Positions 49,276 through 61,138 of a stretch of 64,000 nt of DNA are shown one piece after another. The position numbers and the translations under genes are program-made. Numbering within the stretch: the stretch's first letter is position 1; every line of letters begins with the position of its first letter. Source of the DNA: Duganella sp. Leaf126 (GTDB lineage: Bacteria; Pseudomonadota; Gammaproteobacteria; Burkholderiales; Burkholderiaceae_D); assembly GCF_001423125.1 (NCBI RefSeq), contig NZ_LMNW01000023.1:244645-308644 (forward strand). Direction: 5' to 3'. The notes beneath the pieces are model-generated. The model was not told where the DNA came from. It searched no databases and worked only from the letters and a program-made list of their open reading frames with translations.

Positions 49276-49905
49276 CTAGCGCGACGCGATCAGTTTCAGT
49301 CCCAGCCCGATAAAGACCGCACCGGCCACCCGGTCCATCCACATGCCGGCGCCTGGATGGCGGTTGATCCATGCCCCCACCGCGCCGGAAAAGTAGCCGA
49401 GCAGCGAAAACAGCACCACGGCCTGCAGCGTGAACACCAGGCCGAGTTGCGCGGTCTGCCAGCTGGCGTCGCCGCGCTGGGCCACCACGAACTGCGGCAG
49501 GAACGAGAAGAAGAACAGCACCACCTTGGGGTTGATGACGTTGGCGAAGCAGCCCTTGGCAAACAGCCGCGCCAGGCTTTCATCGGGCAAGCCCGCCTGC
49601 GGCACGCGCGCGCCGCCGCGGCTGCGCAGCGCACCGATGCCGAGCCACACCAGGTACGCGCCGCCGGCCACCTTGAGCGCGCCGAACGCCAGCGGCGAGG
49701 CGGCGATCAGCGCGCTCACGCCCAGCGCCGCCAGCAGCGTATGACTGAGGCAGCCGAGCGCGCAACCGATGCCGAATGCCATGCCCTGGCGGCGCCCGCG
49801 CGAGACGCCCACGCTGAGCACCATCAGGTTGTCCGGCCCCGGCGAAATGGTAATCAGCATGGCGGCGCCGAGGAAGCCGATCAACTGTTCTGGCGAAATG
49901 AGCAT
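49276..49905 (-). CDS. LysE/RhtB-family amino-acid exporter
   Basis: A 209-aa inner-membrane protein with about six helices. The family signature is at the N-terminus: LIGFLGAAMLITISPGPDNL, then GVSRGRRQGMAFGIGCALGC. Later segments include FAKGCFANVINPKVVLFFFS and the C-terminal RVAGAVFIGLGLKLIASR. It is expected to export amino acids or similar small metabolites; substrate unknown. The ATG at 49905 matches the family length of ~205-210 aa; the frame extends to 49971 without support. It is divergent from the 7TMR kinase gene. Confidence 0.92.
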   Translation of the reverse strand: MLISPEQLIGFLGAAMLITISPGPDNLMVLSVGVSRGRRQGMAFGIGCALGCLSHTLLAALGVSALIAASPLAFGALKVAGGAYLVWLGIGALRSRGGARVPQAGLPDESLARLFAKGCFANVINPKVVLFFFSFLPQFVVAQRGDASWQTAQLGLVFTLQAVVLFSLLGYFSGAVGAWINRHPGAGMWMDRVAGAVFIGLGLKLIASR

Positions 49906-50073
49906 GGGAATAGCGGTAAGTGCCGAAACCGTGATGATAACTGTCGCATCGTTATGCAACAACCACATCATATTTTCTTAAAACAATATGTTCTCGTATA
50001 AAATGGTCGGGTCCAAACGGCCGACCTGCTGCCAGGGAAAGCCGCCGCCATATCAATAACCAAAGCTTGCACG

Positions 50074-52995
<2,922 letters not shown>

Positions 52996-53088
52996 CCGGT
53001 CCCCAGCAAGGCCGGCAGTTTTGCGCGACAATAGCGCCCTTCTGCCTGGCACTCTGGCACTTTATCTCTTGACTCGCATCGGAACCGT

Positions 53089-54465
53089 ATGACCACCACC
53101 TCCCTGGCCGACCGCGACGGCCTGCCGCCCGATGCGCGGCGCTGGGCCATGCTGTCGGTCGCCATCGGCGTGGGTATGGCCTCGCTCGACACCGCGATCG
53201 CCAACACCGCGCTGCCGGCCATCGCCGAACAATTGCACGCCACCCCGGCCGCCTCGGTCTGGATCATCAATGTCTACCAGCTGGCGATGGTCGCGACCCT
53301 GCTGCCGTTTGCCGCGCTCGGCGAAGTGATCGGCTACCGCAAGGTGGCGATGTTCGGCCTGGCGATGTTTACGCTGGCGTCGCTGGCCTGTGCGCTGGCG
53401 TGGTCGCTGCCGTCGCTGGTGGTGGCGCGGCTGTTCCAGGGCGTCGGCGGCGCAGCGCTCATGGGCGTCAACACCGCGCTACTGCGGGCCATCTACCCGT
53501 CCAAGCTGGCCGGGCGCGGCTTCGGCTTCAATTCGCTGGTGGTGGCAACCTCGTTTGCCATCGGCCCCACTGCTGCGTCGCTGATCCTGGCGGTCGCGTC
53601 GTGGCCCTGGCTGTTTGCCATCAATGTGCCGCTCGGCGTGGTGGCGCTGCTGCTGGCGCGTCGCGCGCTGCCTGCCACCGCGCTGTCGCATCACAAGATC
53701 GACGTGCTGACCACCATCTACAACATGCTGGCCTTCGGCCTGCTGATCCTGACCTTCGGCGAAGGGGCGCACTTGCAGGACTGGCGCACGCTGGCGCCGG
53801 AAATCGCGCTGACGGTCGTGTTCTTCGTGCTGCTGCTGCGGCGCCAGGCTGGCCACGCGGCGCCGATGCTGCCGGTGGACCTGTTCCGCCGGCCGCTGTT
53901 CGCGCTGTCGTCGCTGACCTCGATGTGCACGTTTGCCGCCCAGGGCCTGGCGTTTGTCTCGCTGCCGTTCTTCTTCGAACACACGCTGGGCCGCTCGCCG
54001 ATCGAAACGGGATTCCTGATGACGCCGTGGGCAGTGCTGGTGGCCGTGATGGCGCCGATCGCCGGGCGGCTGAGCGACAGGTACTCGCCGGGCGTACTCG
54101 GCGGCATCGGCCTCGGCCTGCTGTCGTCGGGCCTGGTGGCGATGCTGATGCTGCCGGCGCAGCCGACCGCGTTCGACATCGGCTGGCGCATGGCGTGGTG
54201 CGGCATCGGCTTCGGCTTTTTCCAGGCGCCCAACCTGAAAGCGATCATGGGCAGCGCACCGACGTCGCGCGCCGGCAGCGCCAGCGGCATCGTCGCCACG
54301 TCACGCCTGATCGGCCAGGCCACCGGCGCCGCGCTGGTGGCCCTGTGCTTCACGCTGTCGGCCGCCAGCGGCACGCGCTACGCGCTGATGCTCGGTGCAG
54401 CGTTTGCCGCCGTGGCCTGCGTCGCCAGTTTTTCGCGGCTGGCGTTCAGCGCCGCGGCCGATTGA
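53089..54465 (+). CDS. MFS multidrug transporter, DHA2 (EmrB/QacA) type
   Basis: A 458-aa membrane protein of the 14-helix drug:proton antiporter group. The signature near helix 1 is [20 protein letters not shown] (residues ~29-48), matching the family motif LDxTIVNVALP, followed by [20 protein letters not shown] and the motif A region [40 protein letters not shown] is motif C/B-like. A fusion-protein or outer-membrane partner is not adjacent. It precedes a small EmrE-type gene by 16 bases, suggesting a joint efflux unit. Confidence 0.92.
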   Translation: MTTTSLADRDGLPPDARRWAMLSVAIGVGMASLDTAIANTALPAIAEQLHATPAASVWIINVYQLAMVATLLPFAALGEVIGYRKVAMFGLAMFTLASLACALAWSLPSLVVARLFQGVGGAALMGVNTALLRAIYPSKLAGRGFGFNSLVVATSFAIGPTAASLILAVASWPWLFAINVPLGVVALLLARRALPATALSHHKIDVLTTIYNMLAFGLLILTFGEGAHLQDWRTLAPEIALTVVFFVLLLRRQAGHAAPMLPVDLFRRPLFALSSLTSMCTFAAQGLAFVSLPFFFEHTLGRSPIETGFLMTPWAVLVAVMAPIAGRLSDRYSPGVLGGIGLGLLSSGLVAMLMLPAQPTAFDIGWRMAWCGIGFGFFQAPNLKAIMGSAPTSRAGSASGIVATSRLIGQATGAALVALCFTLSAASGTRYALMLGAAFAAVACVASFSRLAFSAAAD

Positions 54466-54481
54466 CCCCCGGGAGCACTGC

Positions 54482-54814
54482 ATGAAACACTGGATGTACC
54501 TTGCCATCGCCATCGTCTCGGAAACCATCGCCACGTCCGCACTCAAGTCCAGCGAAGGTTTTACCAGGCTGCTGCCATCACTGCTGGTATTGGCCGGTTA
54601 CGGCGTGGCGTTCTACTTCCTGTCGCTGACCTTGCGCACCCTCCCGGTCGGCATCGCGTACGCGGTCTGGTCGGGCGTCGGCATCGTGCTGATCACGCTG
54701 GTGGGCTGGCTGGTCTACGGTCAGAAGATGGACCTGCCGGCGCTGCTGGGCATGGGCCTGATCGTGGCCGGGGTCGTGGTAATGAATGTGTTCTCCGCTA
54801 AAATACACGGATGA
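54482..54814 (+). CDS. Small multidrug resistance (SMR) protein, EmrE-type
   Basis: A 110-aa protein with four membrane helices. The essential proton- and drug-binding Glu14 is present ([20 protein letters not shown]), as is the conserved [18 protein letters not shown] segment with its Trp. It works as an antiparallel dimer exchanging protons for cationic aromatic compounds. The start at 54482 follows GGGAG. The stop overlaps the next gene by 4 bases (ATGA), and the MFS gene lies 16 bases upstream, so all three probably share a transcript. Confidence 0.93.
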   Translation: MKHWMYLAIAIVSETIATSALKSSEGFTRLLPSLLVLAGYGVAFYFLSLTLRTLPVGIAYAVWSGVGIVLITLVGWLVYGQKMDLPALLGMGLIVAGVVVMNVFSAKIHG

Positions 54815-55281
54815 ATCCCCTGATCCTGAAATGGCTGCGCAAACTGAGCTACCTGCTCGGCTTCGAGACCGTCTCGTCGTTCCCGCCCGGCCACCCCTAC
54901 GAGCGCACGCGCTGGAATGGCGCCTACTTCGATATCGCTTCCTACGTCAAACCGGACGCCATCGAGCAGCGGCTGTGCGAGGCCATCGCCAACACGCCGC
55001 TGGTGTTCGGCCAGATCGACAATCCCACGCCGCGCATGCAGCGCGCGCTGCTGGCCGTGCTCGAAGAACGGATGCGCCACAACCGGGGCCGCGCCACCGA
55101 GCTGGCCGCGCAGCTGGTGCACGCCTACGACAGTCCCCACATCAGCGAAGTGATCCCGGGCCTGCGCGCCCACGTGGCGGGCACCCGCGGTCAGGAGATC
55201 GGCGAACGGGCGCGCAGCATGATGGCCTTCCTGGCGGCGACGCAGTCGCCGTTCGACGTGATCGACATGCACCCCTCGTGA
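54811..55281 (+). CDS. Hypothetical protein, 156 aa, coupled to the EmrE-type gene
   Basis: I do not recognise this protein. It contains [40 protein letters not shown] and [17 protein letters not shown], is mostly helical and has no signal peptide or membrane helix. Its ATG overlaps the SMR gene stop, indicating translational coupling. The following gene is convergent, 18 bases away. A role linked to efflux is possible by context only. Confidence 0.75.
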   Translation: MNPLILKWLRKLSYLLGFETVSSFPPGHPYERTRWNGAYFDIASYVKPDAIEQRLCEAIANTPLVFGQIDNPTPRMQRALLAVLEERMRHNRGRATELAAQLVHAYDSPHISEVIPGLRAHVAGTRGQEIGERARSMMAFLAATQSPFDVIDMHPS

Positions 55282-55299
55282 CGCGCACGCCGGCCGGGT

Positions 55300-55617
55300 T
55301 CAGACGTTGGTCAGTTTCAGGCCGATGATGCCGCCGATGATCATGGCGATACACGCCAGCCGCATGGCGCTGGCCGGCTCGTCGAGCATGACGATGCCGT
55401 AGATCGCGGTGCCGACCGTCCCGATGCCGGTCCAGATCGCATAAGCCGTGCCGAGCGGCAGCGTGCGCAAGGCCAGGCCCAGCATGCCGACACTGCCGAG
55501 CATGGCGGTCAGCGTCCACAGCGTGGGCATCAGCCTGGTGAAGCCGGCCGTGTATTTGAGACCGACGGCCCAGGTCACTTCGAGCAGGCCGGCGATGATG
55601 AGGATAATCCAGGTCAT
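55300..55617 (-). CDS. sugE: SMR protein of the SugE/Gdx (guanidinium exporter) subtype
   Basis: A 105-aa, four-helix SMR protein. The N-terminus [20 protein letters not shown], then [10 protein letters not shown], with Glu13, Trp16 and Lys20, matches SugE/Gdx rather than Emr[21 protein letters not shown] follows. Gdx proteins export guanidinium with protons. A guanidine riboswitch would often precede such a gene, but I could not fold a convincing one in the 114-bp upstream region. It is convergent with the 156-aa gene and divergent from the DUF1304 gene. Confidence 0.92.
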   Translation of the reverse strand: MTWIILIIAGLLEVTWAVGLKYTAGFTRLMPTLWTLTAMLGSVGMLGLALRTLPLGTAYAIWTGIGTVGTAIYGIVMLDEPASAMRLACIAMIIGGIIGLKLTNV

Positions 55618-55731
55618 AAAGCGTCTCCAAGGCGCGGCAAGGTGGTCCCTGCCCTTCGTCGCACAGCGGAAAAGTATACCATTCGCAACAATCTCGGAGA
55701 TAATCCTGATTCAACAAGAACAGGAGCAAGC

Positions 55732-56094
55732 ATGCAGTTACTGGCCCAGATCGTCACCGGTTTTGTCGCACTGATCCACATTTACATCGTCCTGCTGGAA
55801 ACCGTGCTGTTCGATGCGCGCGGGCGCAAGGTGTTCGGGCTGTCGCAGGAAAAGGCCGACATCATGCGCGCCGCCATGTCCAACCAGGGCTGTTACAACG
55901 GCTTCCTGGTGGCGGCGCTGGTGGTCGGTTTCGCCCACCCGAACACGGTGGTCGGTTCGGCGTTTACCGTGTTCGGCCTGTGCTGCGTGGCAGTGGCCGG
56001 CGTGTGGGGCGGCCTAACGGTCAAGCGCAGCATCCTGCTGATCCAGACCGTGCCGGCGCTGCTGGCGCTGGCCCTGCATGTCGCCGCCGCCTGA
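55732..56094 (+). CDS. DUF1304-family small membrane protein
   Basis: A 120-aa protein with four predicted membrane helices. Family features are IVTGFVALIHIYIVLLETVL, the following FDARGRKVFGLSQEKADIMR loop, and AMSNQGCYNGFLVAALVVGF. The function of DUF1304 is unknown. AGGAGCAAGC precedes the ATG at 55732, which rules out the longer frame from 55642. It is divergent from sugE and convergent with the 56221 gene. Confidence 0.9.
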   Translation: MQLLAQIVTGFVALIHIYIVLLETVLFDARGRKVFGLSQEKADIMRAAMSNQGCYNGFLVAALVVGFAHPNTVVGSAFTVFGLCCVAVAGVWGGLTVKRSILLIQTVPALLALALHVAAA

Positions 56095-56220
56095 CCACTG
56101 CCATTAGCAGTGCGCCATAAAGCCGACCCACGGCGCGCTGCCGCGCAGGCGCCGATGCGCGCTCCCGATTCTGCGCTGAGCCACGATCCCGATCCGGCGC
56201 GACGGCGCGCGCGCTCCGCA

Positions 56221-57276
56221 CTACGATGCAGCGCCATCGTTTCTCGCTGGAGCCAGACTCGGCAACTGCGTCGCCGCCGGCGCCGGCACCGCGTCCGCCG
56301 GGGGCTTGACGCCGGTGCCGCGCAGCGCCAGCAGCCAGCCGACGCCGTCGAACCAGAACGGCGCACCGAGCGACGACGCGAACGCAGTCGCCCCCCACCC
56401 CAGCAGGGCAAAGCCCAGCGCCAGCAGCCATGCCCCGGCGCTGCCTGAACCGCCTGCGACCTTGTCGAAGCGCGCCGACGGCCAGCCGATCGGCAGGCCG
56501 GCCACCTTGTCGATCGCCTGCTGCGCCGCCATCGCCTGCCCCAGCACCTGGACCGGCGTGGCAGCGGCATCGGCCTTCACGCGGCCGCCGGCGATGGTGT
56601 CGGCGCTGCGCTTGGCCAGTTCGGCGGCCAAGCTGTCGTCCTGCCACAGCCGCTGCGCCAGCACCAGCGCATCGATATTCATCGCCCCCGCGTAAAACAG
56701 GCCGACGCAGAACAGCACCAGCTGCGAGCGGCGCTTGTACCAGCCGGTAATGCGCTCCATCACCGTCTCGTACCAGATGCGCACGGCGTTTTCCAGCGCC
56801 GCGACATCGTCCGGCCCCTCGCCCATGATGGCGGCCAGCGTGCGCGCCAGGCCGTCGTTGCCGACACTGGCCAGCAGCGCCCGCGCCGTCCGGTCCTTGC
56901 CGTAGCGCGCCACCAGCGTGGCAACGAAGGCGCGCGCAAAAATGGCGGCCGGGATATACGAAGGCATGCGGCCGCGCTGCGCCATGCCGGTGATCAGCGG
57001 ATGGCGCATGACGTCGGCCGCCAGCGAGGCATTGCCGAGCCGGTCGAGACCGAAGCAATCGTCACGCCGCAGCAGGCGCGCCAGCGACGGGCCGATGCCG
57101 CGCAGGCGCGGCTTGGCGGCCGATTCGTGCAGCATGGTCAGCACGCCGTCGAGCAGCACCTTGGCGCGCGTCTGGAACAGCGAGGCGATCGCTTCGCGCG
57201 TGGCGCTGCACAGCAGGCTGACGGCCAGGAAGGTGAACGACAAGCCGATGGCAACGTCGAGATAATGGTTGGTCAT
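56221..57276 (-). CDS. Uncharacterised membrane protein, 351 aa
   Basis: I do not recognise a family with certainty. An N-terminal membrane helix (NHYLDVAIGLSFTFLAVSLL, residues 3-22) precedes a soluble helical region (~25-150, with LDGVLTMLHESAAKPRLRGI and HPLITGMAQRGRMPSYIPAA). A second helix follows KRRSQ (LVLFCVGLFYAGAMNIDALV, ~170-190). A third hydrophobic stretch lies near 270-300 (AGAWLLALGFALLGWGATAF). The C-terminus is Ala/Pro-rich. The start at 57276 has GGGAG upstream on the minus strand; the frame to 57468 would run through the divergent region before csgE. Confidence 0.8.
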   Translation of the reverse strand: MTNHYLDVAIGLSFTFLAVSLLCSATREAIASLFQTRAKVLLDGVLTMLHESAAKPRLRGIGPSLARLLRRDDCFGLDRLGNASLAADVMRHPLITGMAQRGRMPSYIPAAIFARAFVATLVARYGKDRTARALLASVGNDGLARTLAAIMGEGPDDVAALENAVRIWYETVMERITGWYKRRSQLVLFCVGLFYAGAMNIDALVLAQRLWQDDSLAAELAKRSADTIAGGRVKADAAATPVQVLGQAMAAQQAIDKVAGLPIGWPSARFDKVAGGSGSAGAWLLALGFALLGWGATAFASSLGAPFWFDGVGWLLALRGTGVKPPADAVPAPAATQLPSLAPARNDGAAS

Positions 57277-57468
57277 GCTGCGCTCCCGGGCCGATTTCGA
57301 TACCCGTACACTAATTGATTTCACGGGCTCAAGCACGTTTTTCGTGTTCCTTTCCCGGACAAAATCATATCGTCCCCGCGCGTGATCGTCGTCAAATTTG
57401 AGGCGAACGCGACTTCTATACTCGACTGACACCCCGGCCATTTTCGGCCTTACGCCAGCGAGGTTCAC

Positions 57469-57882
57469 ATGTTTTTACGCGTCATGTTTATTGCAGTCAC
57501 AGTGGCGTTTGCGACGCGCGCGGCGGCGGCAGCAGGTACCGCCGCATCTGCGCCGGCTGCCGCGAACGGCGTGGTCACGGTGCAGACCATCACCACGGCC
57601 GGCCACGAATTTTCGCAGTACTTCCTCGCTGCCTGGCGCGACCAGGATGGCAGTGACGACGTCACGCTGGCGATCCGCGAGCGGCCCTCGGCGCGCTTCG
57701 GCAGCGAGGTGTGGATCGACTACGCGCAGCGCACCGTGCTGCAGCTGCGGCTGCCGCCGGCGCGCGCAGCCTTGCCGGAGATTGCCGCCAGTGCCGTGCA
57801 ACACGTGTGGTCCACCGTGCAGCGCACCGACGCCGAACGCAAGCTGTTCCACGACGCCGACCTGGCGCCCGACGAATTCTGA
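57469..57882 (+). CDS. csgE: Curli assembly protein CsgE
   Basis: A 137-aa periplasmic accessory of the curli (type VIII) secretion channel; CsgE forms a cap that feeds curlins into CsgG. It has a signal peptide (MFLRVMFIAVTVAFATRAAA) and family motifs TITTAGHEFSQYFLAAWRDQ and LAIRERPSARFGSEVWIDYA. It is the first gene of the cluster, 21 bases before csgF. The 192-bp divergent region upstream should hold the promoter. No csgD-like regulator gene is adjacent. Confidence 0.92.
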   Translation: MFLRVMFIAVTVAFATRAAAAAGTAASAPAAANGVVTVQTITTAGHEFSQYFLAAWRDQDGSDDVTLAIRERPSARFGSEVWIDYAQRTVLQLRLPPARAALPEIAASAVQHVWSTVQRTDAERKLFHDADLAPDEF

Positions 57883-57903
57883 TCACTACACGAGGAGACC
57901 ATC

Positions 57904-58338
57904 ATGCGCATACCCCCCATTTGCCGCGGCCTGCTGCTGTTGCTGCTTGCCGGCGCCGGCCATCCCGGCGCCCGCGCCACCGAGCTGGTGTACCAGGCCG
58001 TGAACCCGGCGTTCGGCGGCTATCCGGCCAACGGCCAGCACCTGCTGGCCGTGGCCAGCGCCACCAACAAGCACGGCGACAAGGGACTCGGTTACTCGTC
58101 GCTGCTCGACCAGTCGCCGCTGGCGCAGTTCAACCAGACGCTCGAGCGCACGGTGCTGAGCCAGCTGGCCTCGGCCGCCACGTCCAAGTTGACCGGCCCG
58201 GACGGCAAGCTGTTGCCGGGCACCTTCCAGACCGCCAATTTCACCATCACCGTCACCGACCTCGGTGGCGGCATACTGCGCATCTCCACCGTCGACAAGA
58301 CGACCGGCGCCACCACATCGTTCGAGGTGTCGCAATGA
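57904..58338 (+). CDS. csgF: Curli assembly protein CsgF
   Basis: A 144-aa secreted factor that docks on CsgG and tethers the nucleator at the cell surface. A signal peptide (~1-25, ending ARAT) is followed by the diagnostic mature N-terminus ELVYQAVNPAFGGYPANGQH, then LLAVASATNKHGDKG. The C-terminal half has LERTVLSQLASAATSKLTGP and the closing TTSFEVSQ strand. AGGAGACC precedes the ATG. It overlaps csgG by 4 bases (ATGA). Confidence 0.94.
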   Translation: MRIPPICRGLLLLLLAGAGHPGARATELVYQAVNPAFGGYPANGQHLLAVASATNKHGDKGLGYSSLLDQSPLAQFNQTLERTVLSQLASAATSKLTGPDGKLLPGTFQTANFTITVTDLGGGILRISTVDKTTGATTSFEVSQ

Positions 58339-59267
58339 AGCCCGCACCCCTGCGCCTGCGCCGGCGGGTGCAGCTGCTGTCCACGATGCTGGCCGTGGCG
58401 CTGGCCGGCAGCGGTTGCGCGATTTCGCATCCGCCGTCGGCGCCGCGCGACGACGCCGGCTCGGTGGCGCAGCTCACCGCGCTCACTGCCGCCAGCCGCG
58501 ACCTGCAGCAGCTGCCGCCGCCCAAGGGCAGGATCGCGGTGGCCGTGTACGGCATCCGCGACCAGACCGGCCAGTACAAGCCCTCGCCGGACAGCTCGTT
58601 TTCCACCGTGGTCACGCAGGGCGCGTCGTCGCTGCTGGTCAAGGCGCTCAAGGACTCGGGCTGGTTCGTGCCGGTGGAGCGCGAGAACCTGCAAAACCTG
58701 CTCACCGAGCGCAAGATCGTACGCGCGCTGGAAATGCCGCAGCCGGCCGACGCGCCGCCGGTGCTGATCCCGCCGCTGCTGGCCGCGTCGGTGCTGATCG
58801 AAGGCGGCATCGTCGCGTACGAAAGCAATGTGCGCACCGGCGGCGCCGGCGCCCGGTTTCTCGGCATCGGCATGTCGGCGCAGTACCGCGTCGACCAGGT
58901 CACGGTCAACCTGCGCACGGTCGATATCCGCAGCGGCCAGATCCTGCAGAGCGTCTCCACCACCAAGACCATTTATGCGTACGAGCTGCACCCGAGCGTG
59001 TTCAAGTTCGTCAACGTCAAGGATCTGGTGGAGCTGGAAGCGGGCCTGACCCGCAACGAACCGGCCCAGCTCTGCGTGAGCGAGGCGATCGCCAGCGCGC
59101 TGGGCCACCTGATCGTGCAGGGCATCCGCGACCAGCAGTGGGTGCTGGCCGATCCGGCCCAGTGGTCGGCCCCGGTGGTGCAGCGCTATGCCGCAGCGCT
59201 GCCGGCGCCGGCGCCGACATCACCAGCAGCGGCGCCGCCCACTTCACCACAGCGTTTCACCCCGTAG
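58335..59267 (+). CDS. csgG: Curli secretion channel lipoprotein CsgG
   Basis: A 310-aa outer-membrane lipoprotein that forms the nonameric pore for curlins. The signal peptide ends in GSGC (lipidation Cys ~residue 28, slightly off the consensus). CsgG motifs: PPKGRIAVAVYGIRDQTGQY, SSLLVKALKDSGWFVPVERE, NLQNLLTERKIVRAL, GGAGARFLGIGMSAQYRVDQ and SVSTTKTIYAYELHPSVFKF. The C-terminus has a Pro/Ala-rich extension past the family core. The start at 58335 overlaps csgF; the longer frame from 57711 is a shadow. Confidence 0.94.
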   Translation: MKPAPLRLRRRVQLLSTMLAVALAGSGCAISHPPSAPRDDAGSVAQLTALTAASRDLQQLPPPKGRIAVAVYGIRDQTGQYKPSPDSSFSTVVTQGASSLLVKALKDSGWFVPVERENLQNLLTERKIVRALEMPQPADAPPVLIPPLLAASVLIEGGIVAYESNVRTGGAGARFLGIGMSAQYRVDQVTVNLRTVDIRSGQILQSVSTTKTIYAYELHPSVFKFVNVKDLVELEAGLTRNEPAQLCVSEAIASALGHLIVQGIRDQQWVLADPAQWSAPVVQRYAAALPAPAPTSPAAAPPTSPQRFTP

Positions 59268-59292
59268 TACCTACCAACCCAAGGAGACTGTC

Positions 59293-60261
59293 ATGAGAAC
59301 CACCCTTATGTCCGGCGCCATCGCCGCTGCCCTGAGCCTGATGTGCGCACTGCAACCGGCCAGCGCCCAGAGCAACCGCGCCACGCTGGCCCAGAGCGGG
59401 ACCAACAACCTGGCCAACATCGAGCAGATGGCCAGCGCCCAGAATGCGGTTGCCACCATCACCCAGACCGGCAACAACAATATCGCCGGCACGCCCGGCG
59501 GCGCGGCAGGCATCATGCAGATGAACGCGCAAAACGTCACCGCCACCATCACCCAGAACGGCAACGCCAACCAGGCCGCCATGATGCAGGACGACGTGGA
59601 CAACAGCACCGCAGCGTTCACCCAGCTCGGCAACAACAACCAGATGACCGCCCGCCAGCAGGCGGTCAGCGCCGCCAACATCACGGCGCGCCAGGACGGC
59701 ACCAGCAACTTTGCCGAATTCGCCCAGCTCGATGTGGCGAACGGCACGGTGACCACGCGCCAGGTGGGCACCAGCAACGAGCTGTCGGTGCGGCAGGAAC
59801 GCGCTGCCAACACGTCGCCGGTGGTCGAGCAGGACGGCACGGCCAACGTGGCCAATGTCACCCAGTATCTCGACTACTATTCGACCCCGTCGATCTACCA
59901 GAATGGCATGCGCAACGAAGCCAACATGGTGCAGAACAACGCCCGTGATACGCAGGCCATGACGGTGCGCCAGACCGGCATGGACAACCGCGCCACCGTC
60001 AACAACAGCGGCATGCGCAATGCCTCGATCGTCACCCAGACCGGCAACAACAACCTGGCGACGGTCAGCAAAACCATGAACTTCAACGAATCGGAGATCC
60101 GCCAGCTCGGCAACCTGAACACCGCCACCATCACCCAGAACGGCACCACGGCGACCGCTGCCCAGCCCAACGTGGCCATGATTATGCAGTTGGGTAACAA
60201 CGGCAACGCCACCCTCGCCCAAACCGGCAGCAACAACCGCGCGACCATCGTCCAACGTTGA
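59293..60261 (+). CDS. Curlin-repeat amyloid subunit, paralogue 1
   Basis: A 322-aa secreted protein with signal peptide (MRTTLMSGAIAAALSLMCAL, cleavage ~ASAQ). The mature part holds about 14 curlin-type repeats of form Q-x-G-x-x-N (examples: ITQTGNNNIAG, ITQNGNANQAA, VRQTGMDNRAT, LAQTGSNNRAT), spaced by ~20-25 residues, with few charged residues and many N, Q, T. It is about twice the length of E. coli CsgA (~150 aa). It ends ATIVQR. It follows csgG by 25 bases with AAGGAG upstream, so it is the probable major or nucleating fibre subunit. Confidence 0.9.
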   Translation: MRTTLMSGAIAAALSLMCALQPASAQSNRATLAQSGTNNLANIEQMASAQNAVATITQTGNNNIAGTPGGAAGIMQMNAQNVTATITQNGNANQAAMMQDDVDNSTAAFTQLGNNNQMTARQQAVSAANITARQDGTSNFAEFAQLDVANGTVTTRQVGTSNELSVRQERAANTSPVVEQDGTANVANVTQYLDYYSTPSIYQNGMRNEANMVQNNARDTQAMTVRQTGMDNRATVNNSGMRNASIVTQTGNNNLATVSKTMNFNESEIRQLGNLNTATITQNGTTATAAQPNVAMIMQLGNNGNATLAQTGSNNRATIVQR

Positions 60262-60275
60262 GCGTGCAGCGGGTA

Positions 60276-60304
60276 GCAGGGGGCCGCCAGCGGCGGCGCC
60301 CTGC
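60276..60304 (+). repeat. Strong intercistronic hairpin after the first curlin gene
   Basis: The 13-base arms 60276-60288 and 60292-60304 (GCAGGGGGCCGCC with GGCGGCGCCCTGC) pair with one mismatch around a three-base loop, 15 bases after the stop codon. There is no T-run, so full termination is doubtful; mRNA stabilisation or partial attenuation is more likely. Confidence 0.65.
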
Positions 60305-60319
60305 CTCGCCTTCATCACC

Positions 60320-60363
60320 GGGAAGGTCGGCGCCCCTGCTGCGCGCGGGTTGCCGGCCTTCCC
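60320..60363 (+). repeat. Second intercistronic hairpin before the second curlin gene
   Basis: GGGAAGGTCGGC (60320-60331) pairs with GCCGGCCTTCCC (60352-60363) through twelve pairs, one of them G-U, around a 20-base loop. It ends 15 bases before the ATG of the second curlin gene, close to its ribosome binding region. Confidence 0.6.
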
Positions 60364-60378
60364 TTCCGGGAGACTGTC

Positions 60379-61110
60379 ATGAAAACGCATTACAACGCTG
60401 CCATCGTGGCAGCCCTGTTGCATCTGCCGCCAGCCGTGATGCTGGCCGCGCACGCCGAGGACGCGGTATCGACCGTGGTGCAGAACGGCGTCGGCAACCT
60501 GGCCACGGTGGAACAGGCGCCGCCCTTGTCCAGCACGGCGGCCGCCATCACCCAGACCGGCACCGGCAACGCCGCCACCGTGTACCAGCAGGATACTCTG
60601 GTCACCAATGCCGCCATCGTCCAGACCGGGAATGGCAACCAGGTCCAGGCCGCGCAGCGCGCTACCGGCCTGTCCGACATCGTGGCCAGCCAGATCGGCA
60701 GCCATAACGCGGCCACGCTGACGCAGCAGTCGATCTTTCCGTTCCTGATGCAAACCAGCCAGCGCGGCACGGACAACACCATCGTGATCACCGAAATCAT
60801 CGGCGGCTTTGCCGGTCCGGTGGTCACGCAGGACGGCACCGGCAACCGCGCCAGCGTCTTCCAGTACGACGACTACTACTCCGGCATCGAGATCACGCAG
60901 CGCGGCTGGCGCAACCGGGCCGACCTGAGCCAGACCGCCGCCTACATGACCGACGGCATGTCGATCCTGCAGCAGGGCGCCGACAACCGCGCCACGGTCT
61001 TCAACACCGGTCAGCACAACAGCATGAGCGTGACGCAGACCGGCAATGGTGCGGTGGCCAGCGCCAGCCTGTCCGGCAACGGCAACCAGGGCGTGATCGT
61101 CCAGCAGTGA
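60379..61110 (+). CDS. Curlin-repeat protein, paralogue 2
   Basis: A 243-aa secreted protein with signal peptide (MKTHYNAAIVAALLHLPPAV, cleavage ~AHAE). About ten curlin-like units are visible (VVQNGVGNLATVEQ, ITQTGTGNAATVYQ, IVQTGNGNQVQAAQ, VTQDGTGNRASVFQ, ITQRGWRNRADLSQ), more divergent than in paralogue 1, with aromatic and charged residues in the spacers (FQYDDYYSGIEI). It ends GVIVQQ. Such a divergent curlin could be a minor subunit or nucleator (CsgB-like); the role is inferred from position. Confidence 0.88.
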   Translation: MKTHYNAAIVAALLHLPPAVMLAAHAEDAVSTVVQNGVGNLATVEQAPPLSSTAAAITQTGTGNAATVYQQDTLVTNAAIVQTGNGNQVQAAQRATGLSDIVASQIGSHNAATLTQQSIFPFLMQTSQRGTDNTIVITEIIGGFAGPVVTQDGTGNRASVFQYDDYYSGIEITQRGWRNRADLSQTAAYMTDGMSILQQGADNRATVFNTGQHNSMSVTQTGNGAVASASLSGNGNQGVIVQQ

Positions 61111-61138
61111 TTCCACCTCCACCATCGAAGGAACTGCC

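Noticed and set aside
55618..55731. Possible guanidine riboswitch before sugE
   Set aside because: One ACGA loop can be drawn with only four weak pairs and the second candidate reads ACGC, so the paired ACGR hairpins of the mini-ykkC type are not met.
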